Assembly: GCF_020567525.1 (NCBI RefSeq) | Contig: NZ_JAJCVI010000002.1 | Coordinates: forward strand, 682,001 to 746,000 | Direction: 5' to 3' | DNA: 64,000 nt | Origin: Halorubellus salinus | GTDB lineage: Archaea > Halobacteriota > Halobacteria > Halobacteriales > Natrialbaceae | Part shown: positions 1-8,578 of the stretch, piece after piece | Numbering within the stretch: position 1 is the first letter of the stretch | Layout of the letters: every line of letters starts with the position of its first letter | Translations under genes and position numbers: made by a program | The notes under the pieces: generated by a model | What the model was told of the DNA's origin: nothing | Database searches by the model: none | What the model saw: only the letters and a program-made list of their open reading frames with translations

Positions 1-699
1 CTGACGGTGACCGGCGGGACGGACGTCGCGTGGTCGCCGACCGTCGACTACTACCGGCACGTCCGCCTCCCGCTCGCGGACCGAGTCGGCTGGCGCGCGA
101 GCGTCGACGTCTCCCGGCACGGGTTCTACCCTCGCGGCGGTGGCGAGGCGACGCTCCGCGTCGAGCCAGAGACGACGGCGCGCGTCGCGTTCGACGCCCG
201 TGGCGCGTTCGAGGGGGCGCGCGTCGAAGCGGTCGCGTCGCGCGACCTCGCTGACGCCGACGTCGCCGAGCGACTCGTCGACGCCGCGGTCGACGAACTC
301 GACGCGGAAAACGTCGACGTCACCGCGACGAACCCGCGGACGGTCGAGTCGCCGTCCACGGGCGCGAGCGTCCTCGTCGCCCTCGCGTACGAGCACACCG
401 TCGCGGGCTTCAGTGCGCTCGGCGAACCCGGGAAGCCAGCCGAGGACGTCGGCGCGGACGCTGCAGCGGACGCGCTCGCGTTCGTCGAACAGGAACGGAC
501 GAGCCCGCACGCAGGCGGCCCTCGCGCACCCCCGGTCGTCGACGCCTACGCCGCGGACCAGCTCGTCCTTCCGCTCGCACTCGCCGGCGGTCGCGTCCGC
601 CCCGCGGCCGTCACGGACCACGTCCGGACGAACTGCGCGGTCGCTCGCGAGTTCGGCTACGACGTCCACGTCGAGGACGGCGTCCTCGTCGGCGAGTAA
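1..699 (+). CDS. rtcA: RNA 3'-terminal phosphate cyclase, C-terminal part (5' end outside window)
   Basis: This is the last 232 codons of RtcA, which uses ATP to turn the 3'-phosphate of RNA into a 2',3'-cyclic phosphate via an enzyme-AMP intermediate. The reading frame is open from the first base, so the start lies upstream of the window. Visible family motifs are GGTDVAWSP, the GFYPRGGGE loop, and the C-terminal VDAYAADQLVLPLALA stretch. The segment DHVRTN near the end (codon at 619) carries the histidine expected to be adenylated, so the catalytic end is intact. The next gene starts 150 bp downstream with its own TATA-like element, so they are probably not one operon. RNA repair or processing is the family role; the cellular substrate is unknown. 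Confidence 0.93.
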   Translation: MTVTGGTDVAWSPTVDYYRHVRLPLADRVGWRASVDVSRHGFYPRGGGEATLRVEPETTARVAFDARGAFEGARVEAVASRDLADADVAERLVDAAVDELDAENVDVTATNPRTVESPSTGASVLVALAYEHTVAGFSALGEPGKPAEDVGADAAADALAFVEQERTSPHAGGPRAPPVVDAYAADQLVLPLALAGGRVRPAAVTDHVRTNCAVAREFGYDVHVEDGVLVGE

Positions 700-786
700 C
701 GCCACAGGACGGCCACCGACCACGACCAGCGGACGGCAGTCACCTCGCCGGCTGACGCTCTCGCGAACGCTTGCGCCGCGGGGGAG

Positions 787-795
787 ACTTATACC
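787..795 (+). promoter_or_regulatory. TATA-like promoter element of the sugar kinase gene
   Basis: The string ACTTATACC in otherwise GC-rich intergenic DNA fits a haloarchaeal TATA box. It would start transcription about 30 bp before the kinase ATG, leaving a short leader with a GGGGTGGTG ribosome-binding-like stretch at 839-847. Inferred from spacing only. Confidence 0.4.
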
Positions 796-849
796 GGTGC
801 CTTCCATTGGTAGGGATATGACTGGCGTACGCTCCCCTGGGGTGGTGCG

Positions 850-1812
850 ATGAGCGACGACCTCGTGACGTTCGGCGAGACGATGCTCCGGCTCTCGCCA
901 CCGAACGACGAACGACTGGAGACCGCTCGCGAGTTCGAGGTGCGGGCGGCCGGCGCGGAATCGAACACCGCCATCGCGGCCGAACGCCTCGGCGCAGTGA
1001 CGACGTGGATGTCGAAGCTCCCGAACACCGCGCTCGGGCATCGCGTCGACGGCGGCCTCCGACAGTACGGCATCAACACGGACGTCGTGTGGACCGACGA
1101 CGACGACGTCCGACAGGGCACGTACTACCTGGAGTCCGCCGGGCGGCCGCGCGGGTCGAACGTCGTGTACGACCGCGAGAACGCCGCGGTGACGACGGCG
1201 ACGCCCGACGAGCTGGACGTGGACCGCATCCGGCAAGCACAGGCGTTCTACACGACCGGTATCACGCCCGCGCTCAGCCCGCAGTTGCGGGAGACCGCGG
1301 CGACGCTCCTGGACGCCGCCCAGCAGGCGGGGACGATGACGGCGTTCGACGTGAACTATCGCTCGAAGCTCTGGTCGCCCGAGGAGGCCCGGAAGACCGT
1401 GACGCAGTTCTTCCAGGTCGTGGACGTCCTCATCATCGCGCTGAAGGACGCGAAAGCCATCCTGAACTACGAGGGCGACGCGACCCAGCTCGCACACCAC
1501 CTCGCGAGCGAGTTCGACTTCAAGACGGTCGTCGTGACGCGCGGCGACCAGGGCGCGCTCGCGTGGAACGACAACGTCATCCACGAGCAGCCGGCGTTCG
1601 AGACCGATACCGTGGACGCGGTCGGAACCGGCGACGCGTTCGCGGGTGCGTTCCTCGCGCAGCGCCTCTCCGGTGCGGACATCCAGAAGGCACTGCAGTA
1701 CGCGGCCGCGACGGCGGCACTCAAACGCACCATCCCCGGCGACGTCGCGACCGTCACGAAACCCGAGGTCGACGCGGTCGTCAACGAGGGCGGCGAAGCC
1801 ATCTCGCGGTAA
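850..1812 (+). CDS. kdgK: PfkB-family sugar kinase, probable 2-keto-3-deoxygluconate kinase
   Basis: A 320-residue PfkB/ribokinase-family kinase. The DAVGTGDAF motif near residues 256-264 holds the anion-hole glycines and the catalytic base Asp262. The N-terminal FGETMLR and the AGAESNTAIAAERLG segment are the usual substrate-side motifs. The overall pattern, including FDVNYRSKLW, resembles the haloarchaeal KDG/KDGal kinase KdgK1, which phosphorylates 2-keto-3-deoxygluconate in the semi-phosphorylative Entner-Doudoroff pathway. Length is normal for the family. No other sugar-catabolic gene lies next to it, so the substrate is assigned by similarity of pattern only; a different ketose or deoxy-sugar remains possible. 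Confidence 0.85.
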   Translation: MSDDLVTFGETMLRLSPPNDERLETAREFEVRAAGAESNTAIAAERLGAVTTWMSKLPNTALGHRVDGGLRQYGINTDVVWTDDDDVRQGTYYLESAGRPRGSNVVYDRENAAVTTATPDELDVDRIRQAQAFYTTGITPALSPQLRETAATLLDAAQQAGTMTAFDVNYRSKLWSPEEARKTVTQFFQVVDVLIIALKDAKAILNYEGDATQLAHHLASEFDFKTVVVTRGDQGALAWNDNVIHEQPAFETDTVDAVGTGDAFAGAFLAQRLSGADIQKALQYAAATAALKRTIPGDVATVTKPEVDAVVNEGGEAISR

Positions 1813-1902
1813 GCTCCGGCGCCGCCGCTCGCAGCTGTTCTTCGTGCACGTTCGGTACACGGCGGGCGAACGCCTATCAGGCTCGCCCGCAGAGTGCCCG
1901 CC

Positions 1903-3315
1903 ATGACACACGTCGCTATCGTGGGTGCGTACGGGAGTGCGGGCGCCGCCGTCGCCGGCGCGCTCGCCGACGAACCAGGGGTGGAGTTGACGCTCGTCGA
2001 CGACGGCGAGCCCGGTGGTGGGCTCTGCATCCTCCGCGGCTGCATGCCGTCGAAGGAGGTCATCTCCGCGGGCGCGCATCGCTTCCAGGCGCGACACGAC
2101 CATCGACTCGACGGCGACCTCCCCGACGTCGACCTCGACGCGGTCGTCGACACGAAGGACGACCACGTCCTCGGGTTCGCCGAACACCGCCGCGGCGCGA
2201 TCCACGACATCGCCGAGCGCGACGACGTGACCTTCCACCACGAGACCGCGCGGTTCGTCGACGACCGCGTCCTCGCGGTCGGCGACGAGCGGATCGAACC
2301 CGACTACGTCGTCGTCGCCACCGGTTCCGCGCTGAACGTCCCCGACCTCCCCGGGATGGACGACGTCGACTACATGGGAAGCAAGGACGTCCTCGACGCA
2401 CGCTCGCTCCCGGACTCCGGCGTCGTCATGGGGTTCGGGTACGTCGGCCTGGAGCTCGTGCCGTACATCGCCGAGGCCGGCGGCACCGACCTCACCGTCG
2501 TCGAGCACGACGCGCGCCCGCTCGACGAGGCCGACCCCGCGTTCGGCGACGACCTCCTCGAGGTCTACGAGCGCGAGTGGGACGTCGACGTCCGCCGGCA
2601 CACGTACGAGGAGCGCGTCGAGTCGACCGACGACGGCGGCGTCCGCCTCCACGTCTCCGACGAGCACGGCGACCCGGACGTCGTCGAGGCCGAGGAACTG
2701 TTCCTGTTCACGGGCCGCCGCCCGAACGTCGACGGCCTCGGCCTCGAACGTACGAGCCTCGACCCCGGTCGGGACTGGGTGCGCGAGACGATGCAGGCAC
2801 GCGAGGACGACCGCGTGTTCGTCGTCGGCGACGTCAACGGGAGGGAACCCATCCTCCACGTGGCGAAGGAACAGGGCTTCCAGGCGGCCGAGAACCTCCT
2901 CGCGCACGACCGCGGCGACCACGACGCCATCGAACCGTACGAGAACGTCCACCATCACGTCGTGTTCTCCGCGCTCGGCGTGTATCCCTACGCGCGAGTC
3001 GGGCACTCGGAGGCGAGCGCGCAAGCGGCTGGCATCGACTACGTTCACGTGACGCGGGAAGCGAGCGACGACGGCGTGTTCGAGACGAAGGACGTCCCCG
3101 AGGGGCGCGCGAGCCTCGTCGTCGACGCCGACGACGGGACCGTCCTCGGCTACCAGGGCCTGCACTATCACGCCGACGTCATGGCGAAGCCGATGCAACT
3201 CGCCGTCGAGATGGAACTGGACGTCCGCGAGATACCGGATCGCGCGTACCATCCGACGACGCCCGAGATCCTCGACGGCCTCGTCCGGGACGCGAGCGCC
3301 GCGATCGGCGAATGA
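1903..3315 (+). CDS. FAD-dependent pyridine nucleotide-disulfide oxidoreductase (dihydrolipoyl dehydrogenase / mercuric reductase-like)
   Basis: A 470-residue class I flavoprotein disulfide reductase. It has an N-terminal FAD-binding fold (VAIVGAYGSAGAAVA), a redox-active pair Cys42/Cys47 in GGLCILRGCMPSK, a second nucleotide-binding segment (GVVMGFGYVGLELVPYIAEAGG), the FAD motif VFVVGDVNG and a C-terminal dimerisation domain with His450 and Glu455 (HPTTPE), the usual catalytic dyad. ATG at 1903 puts the FAD fold close to the N terminus; a GTG at 1894 is in frame. There are no lipoyl, E1 or E2 genes nearby, so it is an orphan and may not serve a 2-oxoacid dehydrogenase. Reduction of another disulfide or a metal is possible. 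Confidence 0.85.
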   Translation: MTHVAIVGAYGSAGAAVAGALADEPGVELTLVDDGEPGGGLCILRGCMPSKEVISAGAHRFQARHDHRLDGDLPDVDLDAVVDTKDDHVLGFAEHRRGAIHDIAERDDVTFHHETARFVDDRVLAVGDERIEPDYVVVATGSALNVPDLPGMDDVDYMGSKDVLDARSLPDSGVVMGFGYVGLELVPYIAEAGGTDLTVVEHDARPLDEADPAFGDDLLEVYEREWDVDVRRHTYEERVESTDDGGVRLHVSDEHGDPDVVEAEELFLFTGRRPNVDGLGLERTSLDPGRDWVRETMQAREDDRVFVVGDVNGREPILHVAKEQGFQAAENLLAHDRGDHDAIEPYENVHHHVVFSALGVYPYARVGHSEASAQAAGIDYVHVTREASDDGVFETKDVPEGRASLVVDADDGTVLGYQGLHYHADVMAKPMQLAVEMELDVREIPDRAYHPTTPEILDGLVRDASAAIGE

Positions 3316-3387
3316 CAACCCCCAGATAGCCAGAAACCGATACGGCCGTTCCAGCGCGTCTAGCGCCGTGTTAGTCCGTCTCGCTAC

Positions 3388-3398
3388 GTCTTTATCTC
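3388..3398 (+). promoter_or_regulatory. TATA box of the small heat-shock gene
   Basis: GTCTTTATCTC stands out from the GC-rich background about 35 bp before the hsp20 ATG. Transcription would begin near 3418, giving a leader of about 10 nt that overlaps a GGTGGTGAT stretch at 3415-3423. Confidence 0.5.
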
Positions 3399-3428
3399 CT
3401 CACACGACGTACGTGGTGGTGATTACAA

Positions 3429-3890
3429 ATGCGAAACTTCGACGAAATGAGCCGGATGTTCGAGGAGATGGACCGAATGTTCGACGGCATGTGGATGGAC
3501 CGCGCGTTCGGTGACCGCACACCCATGCTCGAGGGCCGCACGAGTCCCATGCTCGAGGGCCGCACGACCGACGGCATCGAGCACATGACGAACCTCCACG
3601 AGGAGGACGACAGGTACGTGTTCGTCATGGACCTCCCCGGGTTCGAGAAGGACGAGATCGACCTCGTCTACCTGGACGGTCACCTCAAGATCTCCGCCGT
3701 CACGGAGATCAGCGAGGAGTCCGAGACGTCGTACGTCCGTCACTCGCGCAGCACGAACGAGACGGTCGCCATCCCCGGCGAGATCGACGTCGAGGGTATC
3801 GAGGCGTCCTACCACAACGGCGTCCTCGAGGTCACCCTCCCGATGCTCGAGGGCGAACACGCCCTCGGCCACGACATCGACATCCGCTAG
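3429..3890 (+). CDS. Hsp20/alpha-crystallin family small heat-shock protein
   Basis: A 153-residue ATP-independent holdase chaperone that binds unfolding proteins in the cytoplasm as oligomers. Residues about 55-140 form the alpha-crystallin domain, with the VFVMDLPGFEKDEI strand, the acidic KISAVTEISEE segment and the GVLEVTLPML motif near the end. The C terminus HDIDIR contains an I-x-I motif that in this family docks neighbouring subunits. The N-terminal arm is Met/Phe/Arg-rich and includes a perfect heptapeptide duplication PMLEGRT (about residues 32-46) coded by a 24-bp tandem repeat; PMLEG occurs a third time near the C terminus. A TATA-like box lies just upstream. Confidence 0.93.
   Translation: MRNFDEMSRMFEEMDRMFDGMWMDRAFGDRTPMLEGRTSPMLEGRTTDGIEHMTNLHEEDDRYVFVMDLPGFEKDEIDLVYLDGHLKISAVTEISEESETSYVRHSRSTNETVAIPGEIDVEGIEASYHNGVLEVTLPMLEGEHALGHDIDIR
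3522..3569 (+). repeat. 24-bp tandem duplication inside the hsp20 coding region
   Basis: Two copies, 3522-3545 and 3546-3569, differ only in their last two bases. They code for PMLEGRTS and PMLEGRTT in the flexible N-terminal arm. The unit is a multiple of three, so the frame is kept. The core ATGCTCGAGGGC recurs at about 3843 in the same gene. Confidence 0.9.
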
Positions 3891-4008
3891 AGACGTTCAC
3901 CCCGGCGTCGAGTTGGGACGCCTCGGTACGGTCGCTTCGGACCGCGGGTCGACCCTCGGCGCCCGACGAGTCTCGGGAACGAGGACCGGACCCGCCCATT
4001 TCTGTTCC

Positions 4009-4092
4009 GAGACTTAAATCTTCGACCCGCTAACGCTTTTAATGTACGTAACCGATTGGTAAGGAAATATTAGATACCTTTAGTAATCTTGC
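4009..4092 (+). promoter_or_regulatory. AT-rich promoter region before the small membrane protein gene
   Basis: This is the most AT-rich stretch seen in the window. It has several TATA-like strings: ACTTAAATC near 4011, CTTTTAATGTA near 4035 and GAAATATTAG near 4064. The last is placed so that transcription would begin close to 4092, about 18 bp before the ATG at 4110. Which one is used cannot be told from sequence. Confidence 0.45.
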
Positions 4093-4109
4093 TAATCACC
4101 ATTGCTGAT

Positions 4110-4346
4110 ATGGGTCGGAAATTCGGCGCCTGTCTCGGCACGATTGGACTGCTCACCACCAGCATCGCCTCGTGGTTCCTGATGAAAGGACCGTTCCTCG
4201 GGACCGGCCTCCCGGAGACCGAGTACCTGCTCGGCGCGATCGCGCTCCTGCTCGTCGGACTCGTGCTGCTCCGTAGCGGCCTCAGTTCGCTCATCCACCA
4301 TCGCGGAAGCACCGACCGCGTCATCATCAGCAACAAGAAGACCTGA
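4110..4346 (+). CDS. Small membrane protein, two predicted transmembrane helices, unknown function
   Basis: A 78-residue protein that I do not recognise. Hydrophobic segments lie at about residues 8-25 and 41-61, joined by a loop GPFLGTGLPETEY, with a polar tail that ends SNKKT. The ATG at 4110 is preferred over an upstream in-frame TTG because it follows the likely transcription start. The very AT-rich upstream DNA suggests its own strong promoter. The last codons and stop are duplicated 30 bp downstream. Confidence 0.7.
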   Translation: MGRKFGACLGTIGLLTTSIASWFLMKGPFLGTGLPETEYLLGAIALLLVGLVLLRSGLSSLIHHRGSTDRVIISNKKT

Positions 4347-4378
4347 CCGATACCGACCAGCAACAAGCAGATCTGACC
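4329..4378 (+). repeat. Tandem duplication of a gene 3' end including the stop codon (30-bp period)
   Basis: The 20 bases at 4329-4348, which hold the last codons and TGA stop of the small membrane protein, recur at 4359-4378 with 18 of 20 bases identical, including an in-phase TGA. The second copy lies outside the gene. Confidence 0.8.
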
Positions 4379-4580
4379 GGTGACGGCCAGACACAGGACG
4401 ACCGCCCCGACCCCGTCGACCCACCACCCCCATCCGAACCCTCACGCGGACCGGACCCAACCGGGTCCACACCCACACCAATCGAAAACCCACACCAACC
4501 GGGAACTCACACCTTCCCCCGGACCGTCGTGGACGACCCCACGACGACCCCCCATCCTCGACGACGACAGTACCTCGCCC

Positions 4581-6329
4581 CTAGGACTCGCTCCACCGTG
4601 CGTCGGCGAGCGTTCGCTGCACGACCTCGTGCCCCACAGCCTCCGCGAGCGTCTCGAACCCGGCGCGCTCCGACCGGTCGTCCGCGTTCGCCACCAGCCG
4701 CGACACGATGAACTCCGGCGTCGACCGTCCGACCTGCCCGAACCGCGGCTGATAATCCACCTCCAGCTCCAGTTCCGGCGTCAATCCCTCCGCGAAGATA
4801 CCGTCCACGCGCGCCGTCTCCGGGAGCGGCTCCAGGTCGTCGGCGAGATGCGTCACGAACGTCCCCAGCGCCGCCTTCTCCACCGTCAACGTCACCAGAC
4901 CGTGCAGGAGGTCCGCGGCACTCCCCGGTTCCGTGATCGCCTCGAACTCGTCGACGAGCATCAGCGTCCGACCCTCCGCGGTCAACGGCGGGACGACGTT
5001 CCGGAGCGTCGACTCGAGGACGCCCGCGTTGAAGCTCGCGTGCCGCCGGTGGAACACCACCGAATCGAACTGGCCGACCGCAGCACGGTCCGCGGGCACC
5101 GGTAACCCCATGTGTGCGAGCAGGACGACCTGGCAGAGCGTCTCCAGGAGCGTCGTCTTCCCGCCGGAGTTCGCCCCGGTGAGCACGCTCACGCGCTCGC
5201 GGCCCGGTGGCGCCCCGAGGTCGTGCTCGCCGAGCGCGTACCGGACCGGCTGCACCGACTCCCCGTCGTTCGCAGCGAGCGTCAGGTTCCGCGCACCCTC
5301 GACCGCGACCGCGTCCGTCACGAACTCGGGGGCGGTCAGGTCGAACGCCGCCGCGAACCGCGCGAGCGACAGCTCGAACGCCACGTCGTCGACCGCCGAC
5401 ACGGCGGCGTCGACGTCCTCGCGTGCGTCCGCGACCGCGCCCTGGAGCGCCACGCGGACCTCGCGTTCGCGCTCCGCGACCGCCTCCCGTCGGTCCGTCG
5501 AGAGCACCCGCAGCGCCTCGTTGACGAAGTCCGTCGCGTCCCGCGCCTCCTCGGGTGCCGCGTCCCGGACCGTCGTCGCTTCCACGCCGGTCTCCGCGCA
5601 GACGTGGTCGACGAACGCGTCCTGGAACCCACCAGCAGTCCGCGCACCGTCCCCGCGGATGGCCTCGACGACCGACCCCGCGTTCGCCTCCAGCGTCTCG
5701 ACCGCGGCAACCTGCTCGCGAAGGTCGTCGAGGCGGTCGTCCGCCCCGTTCGCGACGTGGCCCTCGCGGAGCGCGCCGAGCGCTCGCGACGCGTCCACGA
5801 GCGCGTCGCGGTCCAGTCCCGAGAGCGGCGCGAACACGCCGTCGTCCTCGACGACGTCCGCGTCGAGGAGCGCGATCGCCGCCTCGACGCTCGCCTTCTC
5901 TCCACCGTCAGCGTCGTCGTACGCGTCGAACGCCGCCACCACCGCCTCCCGGTCGTCGTCCGACAGCGCCTCCCAGGACGCGCGTGCCGCCTCCACGTCC
6001 GCGAGCCGGTCCCGCATCCCGTCCCGGTCGGCGAGCGGCGTCAGCACGTGGATGGCGTCCGCCGCCCGCGCCGTCAACGCGAACGACCCGGCGACCGACA
6101 GCAGGTCCTTGTACACCTCGCGCGCGTCGCTGGTCGCGAGCACGTCCATCCCCGACCCACCGGTCGCTCGTCGAAGGATGCGCGTCGCTCGTCCGCGCGG
6201 CACGCCCGCGTCCACGAGCGCCCTCACGTCCCCGGTTTCGATGGCGTCGATCGCCGCGTCGACGCCCAGTTCCTCCACGAGCAACGCCCGCGTCTTCGGG
6301 CCGACCCCCCAGTACTCCTCCAGTCGCAT
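4581..6329 (-). CDS. MutS-related DNA mismatch repair-like ATPase
   Basis: A 582-residue protein with a MutS-type ATPase domain in its C-terminal third. The Walker A motif is GANSGGKTT (about residue 382-390), the Walker B motif LMLVDEFEAIT (about 455), followed by a conserved THLADDL segment. The N-terminal 50 residues (GVGPKTRALLVEELG, then VPRGRATRIL) look like a helix-hairpin-helix DNA-binding unit, and the middle is a helical lever region. The mismatch-recognition domain of true MutS is absent, so it belongs with MutS-like proteins whose role may be recombination or branched-DNA processing rather than mismatch repair. A canonical MutS gene sits at 56554-59352. The start at 6329 places the HhH right at the N terminus. 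Confidence 0.85.
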   Translation of the reverse strand: MRLEEYWGVGPKTRALLVEELGVDAAIDAIETGDVRALVDAGVPRGRATRILRRATGGSGMDVLATSDAREVYKDLLSVAGSFALTARAADAIHVLTPLADRDGMRDRLADVEAARASWEALSDDDREAVVAAFDAYDDADGGEKASVEAAIALLDADVVEDDGVFAPLSGLDRDALVDASRALGALREGHVANGADDRLDDLREQVAAVETLEANAGSVVEAIRGDGARTAGGFQDAFVDHVCAETGVEATTVRDAAPEEARDATDFVNEALRVLSTDRREAVAEREREVRVALQGAVADAREDVDAAVSAVDDVAFELSLARFAAAFDLTAPEFVTDAVAVEGARNLTLAANDGESVQPVRYALGEHDLGAPPGRERVSVLTGANSGGKTTLLETLCQVVLLAHMGLPVPADRAAVGQFDSVVFHRRHASFNAGVLESTLRNVVPPLTAEGRTLMLVDEFEAITEPGSAADLLHGLVTLTVEKAALGTFVTHLADDLEPLPETARVDGIFAEGLTPELELEVDYQPRFGQVGRSTPEFIVSRLVANADDRSERAGFETLAEAVGHEVVQRTLADARWSES

Positions 6330-6437
6330 ACCCCAAGCCTGCGAGCGCGACGTAATCAAAACCCCGCAACCGTCCCACCACACCCCCGAGGACGGCAGCC
6401 CAGGGGATTGATTTCGCGAGCGCGCCAACCGTCACGT

Positions 6438-7328
6438 ATGACCGAGGATGCACTACCGGCGGGCATCGACGAGGACGCGAGTTCCTTCCGGTACTATCGG
6501 AACGCCGTGTCCCGCCACTGGGACCCCGTGGACGTCGACCTCGACGCGGACGTCGACCGCATCGCCGACCTCGACGCGGGGGCGTTCGACTCGCTCCGCC
6601 GGACGCTCGCGCTGTTCGGCGCGGGCGAGGAGGCGGTCACCGAGGACCTGTCGCCGCTCGCCGTCGTCCTCGAGGACGTCAACGACCAGCTGTTCGTGAC
6701 GACCCAGCTCTACGAGGAAGCCAAGCACGCGGAGTTCTTCCACCGGTACTGGACGCGCGTCGTCCACGAAGCCGAAGACCGCCGCGGGCTGGAGCGCTCT
6801 GACCCCCGGGACCCGGCGTGGTTCAACGACGCGTACGACGAGCTCTTCGAGCGCAACGAGGCGGCGATGGCGCAACTCCTCGACGACGACACCCCCGAGA
6901 ACCGGGCGCGAGCGTACTGTCACTATCACCTCACGGTCGAGGGCATCCTCGCGCAGACGGGCTACTACGGCGTCCAGACGTCGTTCAGTGGCGACGTCGA
7001 GGGACTCCCGGAGCTCCCGGGGCTCGTCGAGGGGTTCTCGCGGATCCGGAGCGACGAGGGCCGCCACGTCGGGTTCGGGATGCGGAAGCTGAAGGACCTG
7101 GTCGCCGCGGGCGCGGTGTCGCCGTCGCTCCTGCACCAATTGACCGGTGAGCTCGCGATGCTCGTCCAGGACGCGGTGTCGACGGCGGTGGACGACAACG
7201 CGGTCGCGATGGGAGGGGAGGACCTCGCGTCGTACGCCGCCGAGAAGCACGCCGAGCGCATGGCGCAGATCGTGGACGCGGCGAAGGACGTGCCGGACGT
7301 GGAGACGTTGACCGAACTCGACGGGTGA
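6438..7328 (+). CDS. R2-like di-metal oxidase (ribonucleotide reductase beta-like, R2lox type)
   Basis: A 296-residue ferritin-like protein. The metal-ligand pattern is EEAKHAEFF (about residues 93-101), EGILAQTGYYG (about 168) and DEGRHVGFGM (about 206-215), with an earlier glutamate in GAGEEAVTEDL. These are the two E-x-x-H pairs plus glutamates of the R2/R2lox fold. No alpha subunit gene (nrdA) is near, which favours a ligand-binding oxidase over a working ribonucleotide reductase small subunit. The gene is divergent from the MutS-like gene, with 108 bp between starts. Databases often label such proteins as ribonucleotide reductase; I would not infer that reaction here. Confidence 0.8.
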   Translation: MTEDALPAGIDEDASSFRYYRNAVSRHWDPVDVDLDADVDRIADLDAGAFDSLRRTLALFGAGEEAVTEDLSPLAVVLEDVNDQLFVTTQLYEEAKHAEFFHRYWTRVVHEAEDRRGLERSDPRDPAWFNDAYDELFERNEAAMAQLLDDDTPENRARAYCHYHLTVEGILAQTGYYGVQTSFSGDVEGLPELPGLVEGFSRIRSDEGRHVGFGMRKLKDLVAAGAVSPSLLHQLTGELAMLVQDAVSTAVDDNAVAMGGEDLASYAAEKHAERMAQIVDAAKDVPDVETLTELDG

Positions 7329-7420
7329 CTGACCGTCGTCCGGAACGCTGACCCCCGTCCGGGTGAGACAGCTGGAGCTCCCTGGACGGCGTCGGCCGGT
7401 CACGCGGCTGGGTCGGCCGG

Positions 7421-7663
7421 TTACTCGCCGTACGTGGTATCGAGGTACTCGAGGATGTTCGCGGATTCGTTCATCGTGACGCCGTGGGCGTCGTCGACGA
7501 GGACGGGGACGGCGCGCTGGCCGGAGACGCGCTTGACCTCGTTGCGAGCGGAGTGCATGGCGTCGACCCAGACGCTGTCGTAGTCGAGGTCGAGTTCGTC
7601 CATGCGGTCCGCGACCTTCTCGCACCACGGGCAGCCGTCGAGCTGGTAGAGCGTTCGCGTCAC
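7421..7663 (-). CDS. Glutaredoxin-like thiol-disulfide protein
   Basis: An 80-residue thioredoxin-fold protein of glutaredoxin type, starting at GTG. The active site is C11-P-W-C14, and VPVLVDD around residue 52 provides the cis-proline. The segment GVTMNESANILEYLDTTYGE resembles the C-terminal part of glutaredoxins and the N-terminal domain of glutathione-transferase-like proteins. Haloarchaea use gamma-glutamylcysteine rather than glutathione, so the physiological thiol is probably different. It is convergent with the R2-like gene. The length is complete for the family. Confidence 0.85.
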   Translation of the reverse strand: MTRTLYQLDGCPWCEKVADRMDELDLDYDSVWVDAMHSARNEVKRVSGQRAVPVLVDDAHGVTMNESANILEYLDTTYGE

Positions 7664-7902
7664 GCGTCCGTTTAGGTCTTGGTCGTAGAAGGGTCTGGGG
7701 GTCCTGTTGCTGCGTCGGTATGGGGCGAGCAGCCGGGCCGTGGGGTGTGACGCGACGGCGGCCCGGGCTCCCGCCTCGACCGTCGCGTCGCTGTCGTCAG
7801 GTGACGGTGGCGTTGGCCGCGGCTTCGTACTTGACTACGTGGGTGGTTCGACGCCCGGTGTCGACGACGACGTTTTGAGGCTGAACCGGGTACGTAGGGA
7901 CG

Positions 7903-8457
7903 ATGATGGCGACGACGCACGCGTTCGTCGGGTTGGCGTTGGCGAGCGCGTACGCCGCGGCAGGTGGGGAGTACGCGACGGCCGCCGCAGCGGGTGCGCT
8001 CGCCGGTGGGGTGTTCCCGGACCTCGACCTCCTCGCGGAGCACCGGAAGACCCTGCACTTCCCGGAGTACTACGCGGTACTCGCAGTGCTCGCGGTGGTG
8101 GTCGCGGCGACGGCGACGCTCCCGGTGACCGTGGGCGTGGCGGGGTTCCTGGTGTCCGCAGCGGTGCACTCGGCGAGCGACGTCTTCGGTGGCGGGACGG
8201 AGGCGCGGCCGTGGCTGGCGCAGGACGAACGTGGCGTGTTCCTGCACACGCAAGGGCGTTGGGCGGCACCGCGACGGTACGTGCGGTACGACGGGGCGCC
8301 CGAGGACCTGGCGGTCGCGGTGACGTTCGCGGTCCCGGGGTGGGTCGTGTTCGACGGCTGGATTCGAGAGGCCGTGCTCGCGGGCGTCGCGGTGTCGGTG
8401 GGGTACGTGCTCGTTCGCAAGCGACTGCCGGCCCTCGAGGAACGGTACCTCCAGTAG
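7903..8457 (+). CDS. Membrane-bound metal-dependent hydrolase-like protein (YdjM/DUF457 type)
   Basis: A 184-residue membrane protein. The start (MATTHAFVGLALAS) and the segment GGVFPDLDLLAEHRKTLHFP carry the His/Asp residues typical of the YdjM/DUF457 family, which is annotated as inner-membrane metal-dependent hydrolase. Four or so hydrophobic segments follow, with another His/Asp cluster in AVHSASDVFGGG. Two adjacent ATGs (7903 and 7906) are possible starts. Its substrate is unknown. A TATA-like CGTTTTGAGG lies about 32 bp upstream. Confidence 0.75.
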   Translation: MMATTHAFVGLALASAYAAAGGEYATAAAAGALAGGVFPDLDLLAEHRKTLHFPEYYAVLAVLAVVVAATATLPVTVGVAGFLVSAAVHSASDVFGGGTEARPWLAQDERGVFLHTQGRWAAPRRYVRYDGAPEDLAVAVTFAVPGWVVFDGWIREAVLAGVAVSVGYVLVRKRLPALEERYLQ

Positions 8458-8578
8458 CGCCGACATCGGTGGGTTGCTTTCGTACGCAGGGTGTATCTCC
8501 AACGAACCGGACCTCAGAAATTAAAACGCGCCAGCAGATGAGTGAAATTTATGGGGTTGGGGTGCGATGGTTTCTCCA

